Positions 1 through 5,153 of a stretch of DNA of 8,469 nucleotides are shown in pieces. The stretch spans positions 1 to 8,469 of the forward strand of contig JAOZTW010000198.1 in the NCBI GenBank assembly GCA_029938985.1, in the 5' to 3' direction. The notes under the pieces were generated by a model, which did no database searches, had not been told where the DNA came from, and saw nothing but the letters and a program-made list of their open reading frames with translations. Positions within the stretch are counted from its first letter, which is position 1. Each line of letters starts with the position of its first letter. This DNA comes from Bacteroidales bacterium (GTDB lineage: Bacteria; Bacteroidota; Bacteroidia; Bacteroidales; JAOZQN01). The position numbers and the translations under genes are program-made.

Positions 1-261
1 TACTCATTGCCATTTGGTTCTTCTTCTGATGGTGTTCCTTTTCATGCAACACATGATTTAATTATTACACTAAAAAACACAAGTTACCAGTATTATAACT
101 ATGCCAAACAATTAGAAAAACACGTATATAGCCAATACGCAGACCTTTACGGAGGAACAAGCGACCCAGTACAAATGACTACTAACATACAAAACGGCTT
201 TGGAGTATTTGCTGCCTACAACACACAAATATTTGTACTGCATCACGAAAATATAAATTAA
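1..261 (+). CDS. DUF4249-type lipoprotein, C-terminal part only (cut by window start)
   Basis: The frame is open from base 1 to the TAA at 259-261, giving 86 C-terminal residues. The true start lies outside the window; the TTG at 7 is internal to the gene. The protein ends in NIQNGFGVFAAYNTQIF, also found at the end of the complete DUF4249 gene at 3595-4536, and most of the segment matches that gene closely. Two patches differ: residues 4-17, and residues about 43-56, where this copy is two residues shorter. DUF4249 proteins are Bacteroidetes lipoproteins usually encoded beside TonB-dependent receptors; their ligands are generally unknown. The role of this copy as a receptor partner is inferred from family context. 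Whether its 5' part is intact cannot be seen. Confidence 0.85.
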   Translation, partial: YSLPFGSSSDGVPFHATHDLIITLKNTSYQYYNYAKQLEKHVYSQYADLYGGTSDPVQMTTNIQNGFGVFAAYNTQIFVLHHENIN

Positions 262-266
262 ATGTT

Positions 267-282
267 ATGAAATAAAAATTTA
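267..282 (+). pseudogene. Stub of a small beta-barrel gene start (ATG AAA TAA)
   Basis: The 16 bases match the start of the intact barrel gene at 4542, with the same 5-nt gap after the preceding DUF4249 stop. Codon 3 is TAA here and CAA in the intact copy, so translation would end after two residues. Homology to the intact gene stops at base 282, and the repeat-like motif at 290-310 follows. This is best read as the remnant of a duplicated barrel gene whose body was lost or displaced. Confidence 0.6.
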
Positions 283-289
283 TCAAACC

Positions 290-310
290 ATCCAACTTTA
301 CATGGATAGC
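290..310 (-). repeat. Solo end of the fold-back repeat found at 2545-2658
   Basis: Read on the minus strand, these 21 bases match the left terminal repeat at 2546-2566 at 17 of 21 positions, sharing the core TAAAGTTGGA. Read on the plus strand they resemble the right end of that element (core CAACTTTAC then TGGATA). No partner end or central GC-rich stem is visible nearby. It looks like a one-ended remnant, lying just where the duplicated DUF4249/barrel segment ends. Confidence 0.5.
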
Positions 311-368
311 TTTATTTTTTATTAAATTTATAATACTGAAATACAGACAACAACAAACTTATTTTAAT

Positions 369-407
369 AACATGATATTTATCATTGTTTAATGTTTTTT
401 TTTTTTT
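369..407 (+). terminator. Weak hairpin followed by a 13-T run
   Basis: A short AT-rich hairpin (369-376 with 381-389, one bulged T, 4-nt loop) is followed by TAATG and then thirteen Ts at 395-407. It could end transcripts from the DUF4249 gene upstream. The stem is weak and overlaps the candidate -33 element of the next promoter, so the T run may be promoter spacer instead. Confidence 0.25.
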
Positions 408-416
408 ATGTATTTG
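385..416 (+). promoter_or_regulatory. Candidate Bacteroidetes-type promoter for the 505 lipoprotein gene
   Basis: A TTG at 385-387 is followed after 21 nt by TGTATTTG at 409-416, one base from the Bacteroidetes -7 consensus TAnnTTTG. The spacing fits the usual -33/-7 arrangement. Transcription would begin near 423, just before the hairpin at 427-459, leaving a leader of about 80 nt. The spacer is mostly a T run. This is a motif match only. Confidence 0.4.
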
Positions 417-426
417 TAATCTGAAA

Positions 427-459
427 ATCAAGGAGTTACAATGCTTGTAGTTTCTTGAT
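427..459 (+). promoter_or_regulatory. 5'-UTR hairpin upstream of the 505 lipoprotein gene
   Basis: Bases 427-441 pair without interruption with 445-459 around a 3-nt loop (TGC). The 15 pairs include three G-U wobbles at pairs 7, 9 and 10. On the minus strand those positions would be A-C mismatches, so the fold favours a plus-strand RNA. It lies 45 nt before the ATG at 505 and has no T run after it, which argues against a terminator. A role in mRNA stability or translation control is possible. Confidence 0.5.
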
Positions 460-504
460 AATTAGATAAATAGAATATTAATTTCATTAAAAAAACTTAA
501 AAAA

Positions 505-1626
505 ATGAAAAAATTACGAATTTCTTTTATTTTACTGGCAGTAATGATTACTTTTGTAGGAGGAATGTTTTTTACAAGTTGTGAGAAGGAAAATGCTTTG
601 GTGGATCGCACAAACAACAGAGAAGCAAATATTGAAGAGATAGAAAATGTAGAAAACTATGATAATCTAACAGTAGCAGATATGCCACAGTTAGAAGTGA
701 AAGACGGAATGTTGTATTTTGACAACTCTGAGCAGTATTTTAAAACAATTGCAATTGTAACCAAAATGAGCGACCAAGAATTAGACAACTGGGAGCAACA
801 ACTTGGTTTTGTTTCATTAAGAACAATGCAGAATAAAGTGATGGATATATTGTTAGATTTTGAAACAGAAGAAGAATTATTTAATTATGTTAATCAAAAC
901 TCAAATTTACTGCAAATTACAACAGATAAAAACGGAGAGAAATATATTAATGAGATTGTACATAGCACCATTATTTCTTCAATTTCTAATGAACAAGGCG
1001 TTTATTCTACCAAAAGTAAAGTTCATAAAGTTATAGGAGATATAATAATAACAACTAATCATGATAACTTACAAGAATTAATTACTATTTCAAACAAAAA
1101 TGAGTGTAACTCTAATTTTGAAGTTGAAAGCTATATTACAGAAATAACTGACGAAAAGAAACCAAAATACAGAAGTATGAAGGGTGAAGATGCCGATTTA
1201 ACCAAAGGTCGCTGTTATAAACATAGACGGGCAAGAATCAAACAATATATACAAAATTTAGGGTATAATGATTATGGAACATATCGTTATGCTATATTTG
1301 TGAATGTTGAAGTAAAAGGATGGGCAAAATCTGTTGTCTGTGTGTGGTGTGCTTATAAAACTCGCTATTCATTTAAAAGTGTTTATGGAACTGTTCGTTA
1401 TCACAAAAATGGTTACTATAAAAATTACTCTATTCCAAGTAAAAGTTCGTCAAGAGATGAATATAAATTGAGAGATTATAGAACAATAGTTTCTGGGACA
1501 ACAAGCAGCTATCAGTCTTTAGATGACTATTCTAATAAAAATTATATATGGTTCACAAAAATAAGAGGTGAAGGCAGTAGTCGTGGTGTTGGCGATAAGT
1601 GGTCTGTAATAAATTATGATTATTAG
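505..1626 (+). CDS. Orphan two-part lipoprotein with a basic, Tyr-rich C-terminal region
   Basis: The protein has 373 residues. Its N-terminus is a lipoprotein signal: KKLR, a hydrophobic stretch at about 6-23, and a lipobox ending FTSC with the lipidated Cys at 26. An acidic linker (about 37-60) follows. Residues 62-108 carry a motif of the type DGMLYFDN...MSDQELDNWEQQLGF.SL, which I associate with uncharacterised Bacteroidetes lipoproteins (possibly DUF4848-like; not verified). Residues about 109-215 look alpha/beta. The C-terminal region from about 235 is rich in Lys, Arg, Tyr and Trp (RCYKHRRARIKQ, then VVCVWCAY at 277-284) and probably forms a beta-rich domain. The start is set by the signal peptide and the A-rich leader. 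It stands alone, between a decayed duplication and the 328-bp gap. Function unknown; export and lipidation are well supported. Confidence 0.85.
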   Translation: MKKLRISFILLAVMITFVGGMFFTSCEKENALVDRTNNREANIEEIENVENYDNLTVADMPQLEVKDGMLYFDNSEQYFKTIAIVTKMSDQELDNWEQQLGFVSLRTMQNKVMDILLDFETEEELFNYVNQNSNLLQITTDKNGEKYINEIVHSTIISSISNEQGVYSTKSKVHKVIGDIIITTNHDNLQELITISNKNECNSNFEVESYITEITDEKKPKYRSMKGEDADLTKGRCYKHRRARIKQYIQNLGYNDYGTYRYAIFVNVEVKGWAKSVVCVWCAYKTRYSFKSVYGTVRYHKNGYYKNYSIPSKSSSRDEYKLRDYRTIVSGTTSSYQSLDDYSNKNYIWFTKIRGEGSSRGVGDKWSVINYDY

Positions 1627-1633
1627 TACAGTC

Positions 1634-1703
1634 GGTATAAAATAACCATACCTATTTTGCTTTTGTTGATATTTTACTTTATATAAACTGGCTAAATAAA
1701 GTA
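1634..1703 (+). terminator. AT-rich hairpins after the lipoprotein gene
   Basis: Two small stems follow the TAG at 1624-1626. The first is GGTAT at 1634-1638 with ATACC at 1648-1652. The second is TACTTTAT at 1675-1682 with ATAAAGTA at 1696-1703 (8 bp, 13-nt loop), followed by a T-rich stretch. Either could help end the transcript, but both are weak and such stems are easy to find in DNA this rich in A and T. Confidence 0.25.
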
Positions 1704-1770
1704 TGTTTTAATAATTTATAATACTTGAGGATTCTTTTATTTTATCAGGATTTGTTCATGAAAAAATAAA

Positions 1771-1797
1771 TTTGAAAATAAAAAGCTTATTTTCAAA
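1771..1797. repeat. Nested 11-bp hairpin inside the inverted repeat
   Basis: TTTGAAAATAA at 1771-1781 pairs perfectly with TTATTTTCAAA at 1787-1797 around a 5-nt loop. It overlaps the plus-strand -7 motif by four bases. It may be a sub-terminal fold of a mobile element, an AT-rich terminator, or a protein-binding site. Confidence 0.45.
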
Positions 1798-1840
1798 CAA
1801 TTGTAATATATTAAGTTTTATTATTCGCTTTTTTTAAAAA

Positions 1841-1873
1841 CAAAATATAAATTATTAATTTAAAGAAAAACAA
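1841..1873 (-). promoter_or_regulatory. Minus-strand promoter-like pair inside the inverted-repeat segment
   Basis: On the minus strand, TTG (complement of 1871-1873) is followed after 21 nt by TATATTTTG (complement of 1841-1849). That is close to the Bacteroidetes TTG/TAnnTTTG promoter but has three bases instead of two inside the -7 element. As it stands it points away from the barrel gene at 1955; after inversion of 1746-1913 it would point toward it. Motif evidence only. Confidence 0.3.
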
Positions 1874-1913
1874 CTCCTTAGTTAAGGTCTATTTTTTTCA
1901 TGAACAAATCCTG

Positions 1914-1921
1914 TATCTTTT
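1914..1921 (+). promoter_or_regulatory. Near-consensus -7 element before the barrel gene
   Basis: TATCTTTT differs from TAnnTTTG only in its last base and lies directly outside the right arm of the inverted repeat, 33 nt before the ATG at 1955. I see no good TTG at the expected distance upstream, because that stretch lies within the repeat arm. It could act with a -33 element supplied from inside the segment. Confidence 0.25.
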
Positions 1922-1954
1922 ATCACTATAAGATAAATTAAAAACTATTATTAA

Positions 1955-2500
1955 ATGAAAAAAACTATAATCTGCATAATAATAATTTATGCAACATTAA
2001 ATTCAATAGCTCAAATTCGCTTAGGAGGTAATTTTGGAGTTGGTTTGAATAATAATATTCTTTTAGATACCGAATTTGGACTTTCTGGAAATAATTTTTT
2101 TACACCAGCTATTTCATATAAGATTGGTATAAACTCATATATTCCTTTAAACAAAAGAATTTGTATTTCTACAGAACTTAATTTTGTAAACAAAGCTATT
2201 AATTTTAGAACACAAAAAATTAATTATTTTATTGTCGAAAATCCAATTTGTTTCGATATTTTGTTTTTAAGGATAATGAAATTTAATATTGGTATTGTAA
2301 ATAATTTTTTCGTTGTAAATAAAAATACTACTTTAAATTATTATACTACTAGTGTTACTAACGGGTTATCAATTTTGTTGAATAAAGATACTGAAATAAA
2401 ATTGCAATTAAATCAAGAGCTAACTTCACATATCTCAATTTTAGAACAAAAAAATTTTTTTCAATCAGCTATGTTGTGTTTTTATTATTATTTTAAATAA
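1955..2500 (+). CDS. Small outer-membrane beta-barrel protein (barrel A)
   Basis: The protein has 181 residues. It begins with a Sec signal peptide (KK, a hydrophobic core at 5-15, likely cleavage in SIA-QIRL after residue 19). Alternating hydrophobic and polar stretches follow (RLGGNFGVGL, KIGINSYIPL, ICISTELNFV, MKFNIGIVNNFF, TSVTNGLSILL, EIKLQLNQEL) and the chain ends in aromatic residues (CFYYYFK). This is the pattern of a small Bacteroidetes outer-membrane beta-barrel of about eight strands. It is a paralogue of the broken gene at 2920-3574, sharing the ISTELNF/IATELNF, TNGLSI/TTGLSI and NQE motifs. Unlike that gene it has no DUF4249 gene after it. Its upstream region holds the perfect inverted repeat, so switched expression is possible. 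Substrate and role are unknown. Confidence 0.75.
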   Translation: MKKTIICIIIIYATLNSIAQIRLGGNFGVGLNNNILLDTEFGLSGNNFFTPAISYKIGINSYIPLNKRICISTELNFVNKAINFRTQKINYFIVENPICFDILFLRIMKFNIGIVNNFFVVNKNTTLNYYTTSVTNGLSILLNKDTEIKLQLNQELTSHISILEQKNFFQSAMLCFYYYFK

Positions 2501-2544
2501 GAATACTTCACTTCTGCATATTTCATAAGGCATTTCTAAATTTT

Positions 2545-2658
2545 GGCTACCCGTTTAAAGTTGGACAATAAATTACTGTCGGTGTGGCTTAAAGCCACGC
2601 CAACAGTTTATATACAATTGTTTCTGCGATAGCGATGTGCAACTTTACGTGGATAACC
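2545..2658. repeat. 114-bp fold-back repeat with imperfect terminal inverted repeats and GC-rich central stem
   Basis: The ends 2545-2567 and 2636-2658 are imperfect 23-bp inverted repeats (17 of 23 positions, core TAAAGTTG). The centre forms a stem from 2576-2588 with 2594-2606, having one C-A mismatch and one T-G pair, with loop TTAAA and a GTGGC/GCCAC top. AATTTT lies just outside both ends (2539-2544, 2659-2664), a possible 6-bp target duplication. It is clearly richer in G and C than its surroundings and has no coding potential. It behaves like a non-autonomous MITE or REP-like element, and one end recurs at 290-310. Confidence 0.6.
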
Positions 2659-2850
2659 AATTTTTTTTAAAAAACAGTTATTGGGTTGTAATTAAAATTA
2701 GAAAATCTAAAATCAACAATAAACATAAAGACAACAATATAGATATCAATATGTTGTAGCTATGTCCAGTTTTTTACCTATTATTTTAGAGGTCTGTAAT
2801 TATAAAATTAAATAAATTGTCTGCAAGTTTAAAATAATGACAAAAATTTA
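2659..2850. other. Non-coding AT-rich stretch
   Basis: No credible gene is seen. It holds an eight-T then six-A tract at 2661-2674 and an interrupted palindrome at 2731-2757 (ACAACAATAT against ATATGTTGT with one bulged base, centred near GATATC). The palindrome could be an operator for the operon promoter at 2851, about 95 nt downstream, but nothing else supports that. Confidence 0.3.
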
Positions 2851-2858
2851 TATATTTG
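2851..2858 (+). promoter_or_regulatory. Perfect -7 element (TATATTTG) for the 2920-8404 operon
   Basis: TATATTTG matches the Bacteroidetes -7 consensus TAnnTTTG exactly. At the expected distance upstream there is only a partial -33 (TTT at 2828-2830, 20 nt spacing). Transcription would start near 2865 with a leader of about 55 nt before the ATG at 2920. Because the genes that follow are nearly contiguous, this is the best candidate promoter for the whole cluster. An AAGGAG at 2888 is too far from the start to be a ribosome-binding site. Confidence 0.45.
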
Positions 2859-2919
2859 ATTTTCAACTCAATGAAATTTACTTAATAAGGAGCAAGTCTA
2901 TTGTATAAATTTTAAAAAA

Positions 2920-3574
2920 ATGAAAAAAACTATACTTAGCGTAATATTAATTTTAATAACGCTCAATACAATAGCACAAATAAAATGGGGAATAAATACA
3001 GGATTTGGTTCTAATAGAGAATTTTTATTTATCGAAAATTCTATTGAAAGAGTCAAATTAAAAGAACTTCAAGCTGCAAGTTCATTTCAAATTGGAGTTG
3101 GTTGTTATTTTCCCATTACAAATAAGATAGAAATTGCTACAGAACTTAATTTTTTTGATAAGGCAATAAATTATAATAAAAAAAGAGCAGATAAATTATT
3201 TTTAGAAAATCAAATAAATATAAACTTTCTTTTTCTAAAATATTTTAAATTTAGTACAGGAACTTGCAATAATGTTTTTATAAGTACCCATACAAAAGTT
3301 TTTACCTGTTTATATATTTGTAACATTATAGATAATAAGATTATATGTAAATGCGTAAGCAACATTAAATAGGTCTTAGACCTTATATAAAAATTATGAT
3401 TATTATAAATTTTACACAGTAAGCTTAACAACAGGTTTATCTATATTTTTTCTTAATAGTGTTGAAATAAAATTACAGGTAAATCAAGAAATAATCTCAC
3501 ATATTAGATATAATAATTTTAAACAAAAGCAATATTTTAATTCTATTATGTTTAAACTATATTATTATTTTTAA
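2920..3574 (+). pseudogene. Small outer-membrane beta-barrel gene broken by a frame-shifting insertion (barrel B)
   Basis: The ORF from ATG 2920 runs to TAG 3370-3372 (150 residues), but its last 30 or so residues are unlike a barrel. It begins with a signal peptide (likely cut in TIA-QIKW after residue 19) and aligns with barrel A through NNVFIS (ending 3285). The alignment resumes in the +1 frame at about 3389 (KNYDYYKFYTVSLTTGLSIF...EIKLQVNQEI) and runs to ..LYYYF and TAA at 3572-3574. The break is explained by about 103 extra nucleotides, which change the frame. The restored protein would have about 180 residues, like barrel A. The 3' part has kept its sense and ends 20 nt before the DUF4249 start, so the break seems recent. 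A truncated but functional product is unlikely, since the C-terminal strands are missing. Confidence 0.7.
3286..3388. other. About 103-nt insertion within barrel B
   Basis: Alignment with barrel A leaves these bases without a counterpart; the boundaries are good to a few bases. The segment contains stops in the restored frame and a near-palindrome AGGTCTTAGACCT at 3371-3383 close to its right end. TTATA occurs at both borders (3278-3282 and 3383-3387) but its spacing does not fit the frame change, so a simple target duplication is not proven. No terminal repeats or similarity to the other two repeats are evident. Confidence 0.5.
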
Positions 3575-3594
3575 CTAATTATTTTTTCTTTACA

Positions 3595-4536
3595 ATGAAA
3601 TCTTTTTTAATAATAATTATAATTATACTTGCTATTGCCTGTCAAAAACCTTTAGAAATTGACTACCCCAAACAAAGCCCGTTGTTAGTAGTAAATTGTT
3701 TGTTTGCCCCTGATAGTCTTTTTATTGCACGAATTAGCCACACCGCCCAAACCAACGACAGTACAGACCTTAGCATAACAGACGCAAACTGCGAAATATG
3801 GTTAGATGGAGAAAAACTTGCCACACTTTCACACACCGAAAACGGATTTTATACCAATGCAAACATAAAGCCACAAGTAGGCAAAGCATATACAATAAAA
3901 GTTACACACCCAAACTACCCAACAGTAAGTGCAACAGATACAGTGCCAGCAAAAACTACTGTATTAGAAACAGGTTTTGAACATTTTACAGATTATGATA
4001 TTTTAGATGAATCGTACCTAAATATGTTGTATATAAGAATATTAGATGATGTTACTAAAGATAATTTTTATCAAATAAAAACAGATTTAAGAAGCTACGA
4101 CTTTGAATATGACTCAACAGAAACTATTAATGATACTTTATATCAATATTCGCCAATATACATAGCCAATAACAATCAAGCCGCTATAACTCATGCCTTG
4201 GTAGCTGTGCAACTAATGCTTTTTAATGACAAATATTTTAATGGAAACAATATTTTGTTAAATTTTGAATACTCATTGTCATCTGGTGCTTTTTTTTACG
4301 ATATTCCTTATTATCAAACACATGATTTAATTATTACCCTAAAAAACACAAGCTCACAGTATTATAACTATGTCAAACAATTACAAAAACACGTAATAAC
4401 ACAAGATATTCTTGCAAATCAAATTTATGGTGTAGGCGACCCAGTACAAATGACTACTAACATACAAAACGGCTTTGGTGTATTTGCTGCCTACAACACA
4501 CAAATATTTGTACTGCACCACGAAAATATAAATTAA
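3595..4536 (+). CDS. DUF4249 family lipoprotein (first complete copy)
   Basis: The protein has 313 residues. A very short lipoprotein signal (MKSF, Ile-rich core, lipobox AIAC) puts the lipidated Cys at 16. QKPLEIDYP and LVVNCLFAPDSLF (31-43) open an Ig-like N-terminal beta-domain that ends around TIKVTHPNYPTVSATDTVP (100-118). A variable middle part and a C-terminal NGFGVFAAY motif (292-300) complete a typical DUF4249 protein. This family is known from Bacteroidetes, commonly beside TonB-dependent receptors, and may act like a SusD-type or accessory surface lipoprotein; that role is inference. It follows barrel B by 20 nt and precedes barrel C by 5 nt. Its C-terminus is almost identical to the partial gene at 1-261 and only distantly similar to the paralogue at 5153. 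Confidence 0.9.
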   Translation: MKSFLIIIIIILAIACQKPLEIDYPKQSPLLVVNCLFAPDSLFIARISHTAQTNDSTDLSITDANCEIWLDGEKLATLSHTENGFYTNANIKPQVGKAYTIKVTHPNYPTVSATDTVPAKTTVLETGFEHFTDYDILDESYLNMLYIRILDDVTKDNFYQIKTDLRSYDFEYDSTETINDTLYQYSPIYIANNNQAAITHALVAVQLMLFNDKYFNGNNILLNFEYSLSSGAFFYDIPYYQTHDLIITLKNTSSQYYNYVKQLQKHVITQDILANQIYGVGDPVQMTTNIQNGFGVFAAYNTQIFVLHHENIN

Positions 4537-4541
4537 ATGTT

Positions 4542-5153
4542 ATGAAACAAAAATTTACTTTAATTATATTCGTGTTTTTTGCATTCAATTTGCAGGCACA
4601 ATATAGATTAGATATTGGAGGAAGTTTTGGTATATCCAATGGTTACACTATACTTTTTAATAAAACCTATGCTAACAATAACAACACTAATAGCATAATT
4701 CCAAGTTTTTGTTACCAAGCTACAATAGGAAATAGCTTTGATTTTCAGAAACATAATCTAAATATTGATTTGGCATTTATAAATAAAAATGATAATAGAA
4801 CGATTGACAAAAAATTATTAACCTACAAATACTATTATGTTATAGTTCCAATATATTATGGTTTTAAAAAAAATAAATTTACTTTTAATTTAGGAACAAG
4901 CCATAATTTTTCTTTTAATTTTGAAAAAATTCCAAGTGAGTATTATATAAAAAAATATAATATGTCTTTAATACTTGGAGCCGATTATAAAATAAATAAT
5001 AGACTAAATTTGAGAGCAAATATTTTATCCGATATTTTACCCTACAATAACTATTATGTATATACAGGAGGTGGCAGAAAGATAATAGGTTTTTATTTTA
5101 TCTACAATTTAATGATAGGAGTAAGCTATTCAATTTTTAAAATTCAAAAATAA
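4542..5153 (+). CDS. Small outer-membrane beta-barrel protein (barrel C)
   Basis: The protein has 203 residues with a signal peptide (MKQKF, hydrophobic to 17, likely cleavage LQA-QYRL after residue 19). The mature chain has alternating beta-strands (YRLDIGGSFGI, YQATIGNSFDF, NLNIDLAFI, YYVIVPIYYGF, KFTFNLGTSHNFSFNF, MSLILGADYKI, LNLRANIL, GFYFIYNLMIGVSYSIF), consistent with an eight- to ten-strand barrel of the PorT/OMP_b-brl kind. It starts 5 nt after the DUF4249 stop, and its stop overlaps the next start (TAATG at 5151-5155), so it is probably translationally coupled to the lipoprotein at 5153. It is only weakly like barrels A and B. A 16-base stub of the same gene start is at 267. Role unknown; coupling suggests an envelope partner of the DUF4249 lipoprotein. 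Confidence 0.8.
   Translation: MKQKFTLIIFVFFAFNLQAQYRLDIGGSFGISNGYTILFNKTYANNNNTNSIIPSFCYQATIGNSFDFQKHNLNIDLAFINKNDNRTIDKKLLTYKYYYVIVPIYYGFKKNKFTFNLGTSHNFSFNFEKIPSEYYIKKYNMSLILGADYKINNRLNLRANILSDILPYNNYYVYTGGGRKIIGFYFIYNLMIGVSYSIFKIQK

Larger units (their letters stand above)
1746..1913. repeat. Perfect 21-bp inverted repeat flanking 126 bp (possible invertible promoter or MITE)
   Basis: Arm 1746-1766 is the exact reverse complement of arm 1893-1913. Each arm contains the palindrome TTCATGAA (1755-1762 and 1897-1904). The right arm ends 41 nt before the ATG of the barrel gene at 1955. The 126-bp interior holds a perfect -7 motif TAAATTTG on the plus strand at 1767-1774, and a TTG/-7-like pair on the minus strand (1841-1873). 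This layout resembles the invertible promoters that phase-vary surface genes in Bacteroidetes. Alternatives are a MITE (TAT flanks both ends) or paired operators. No recombinase gene lies in the window. Confidence 0.6.

Noticed and set aside
7..261. TTG at 7 as a true gene start
   Set aside because: The frame is open upstream to base 1, and alignment with the complete DUF4249 gene shows that this is internal coding sequence.
2011..2193. Minus-strand ORF of 60 codons opposite barrel A
   Set aside because: It lies antisense to a gene with a clear signal peptide and barrel pattern, and has no exported-protein, domain or promoter features of its own.
2885..2895. AAGGAG as a Shine-Dalgarno site for barrel B
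   Set aside because: It lies about 28 nt from the ATG, too far to position a ribosome, and Bacteroidetes genes generally do not rely on this motif.
3210..3431. Minus-strand ORF of 73 codons over the barrel B insertion
   Set aside because: It spans both old barrel sequence and the inserted bases, so it cannot be a gene carried by the insertion, and its product shows no clear motif.
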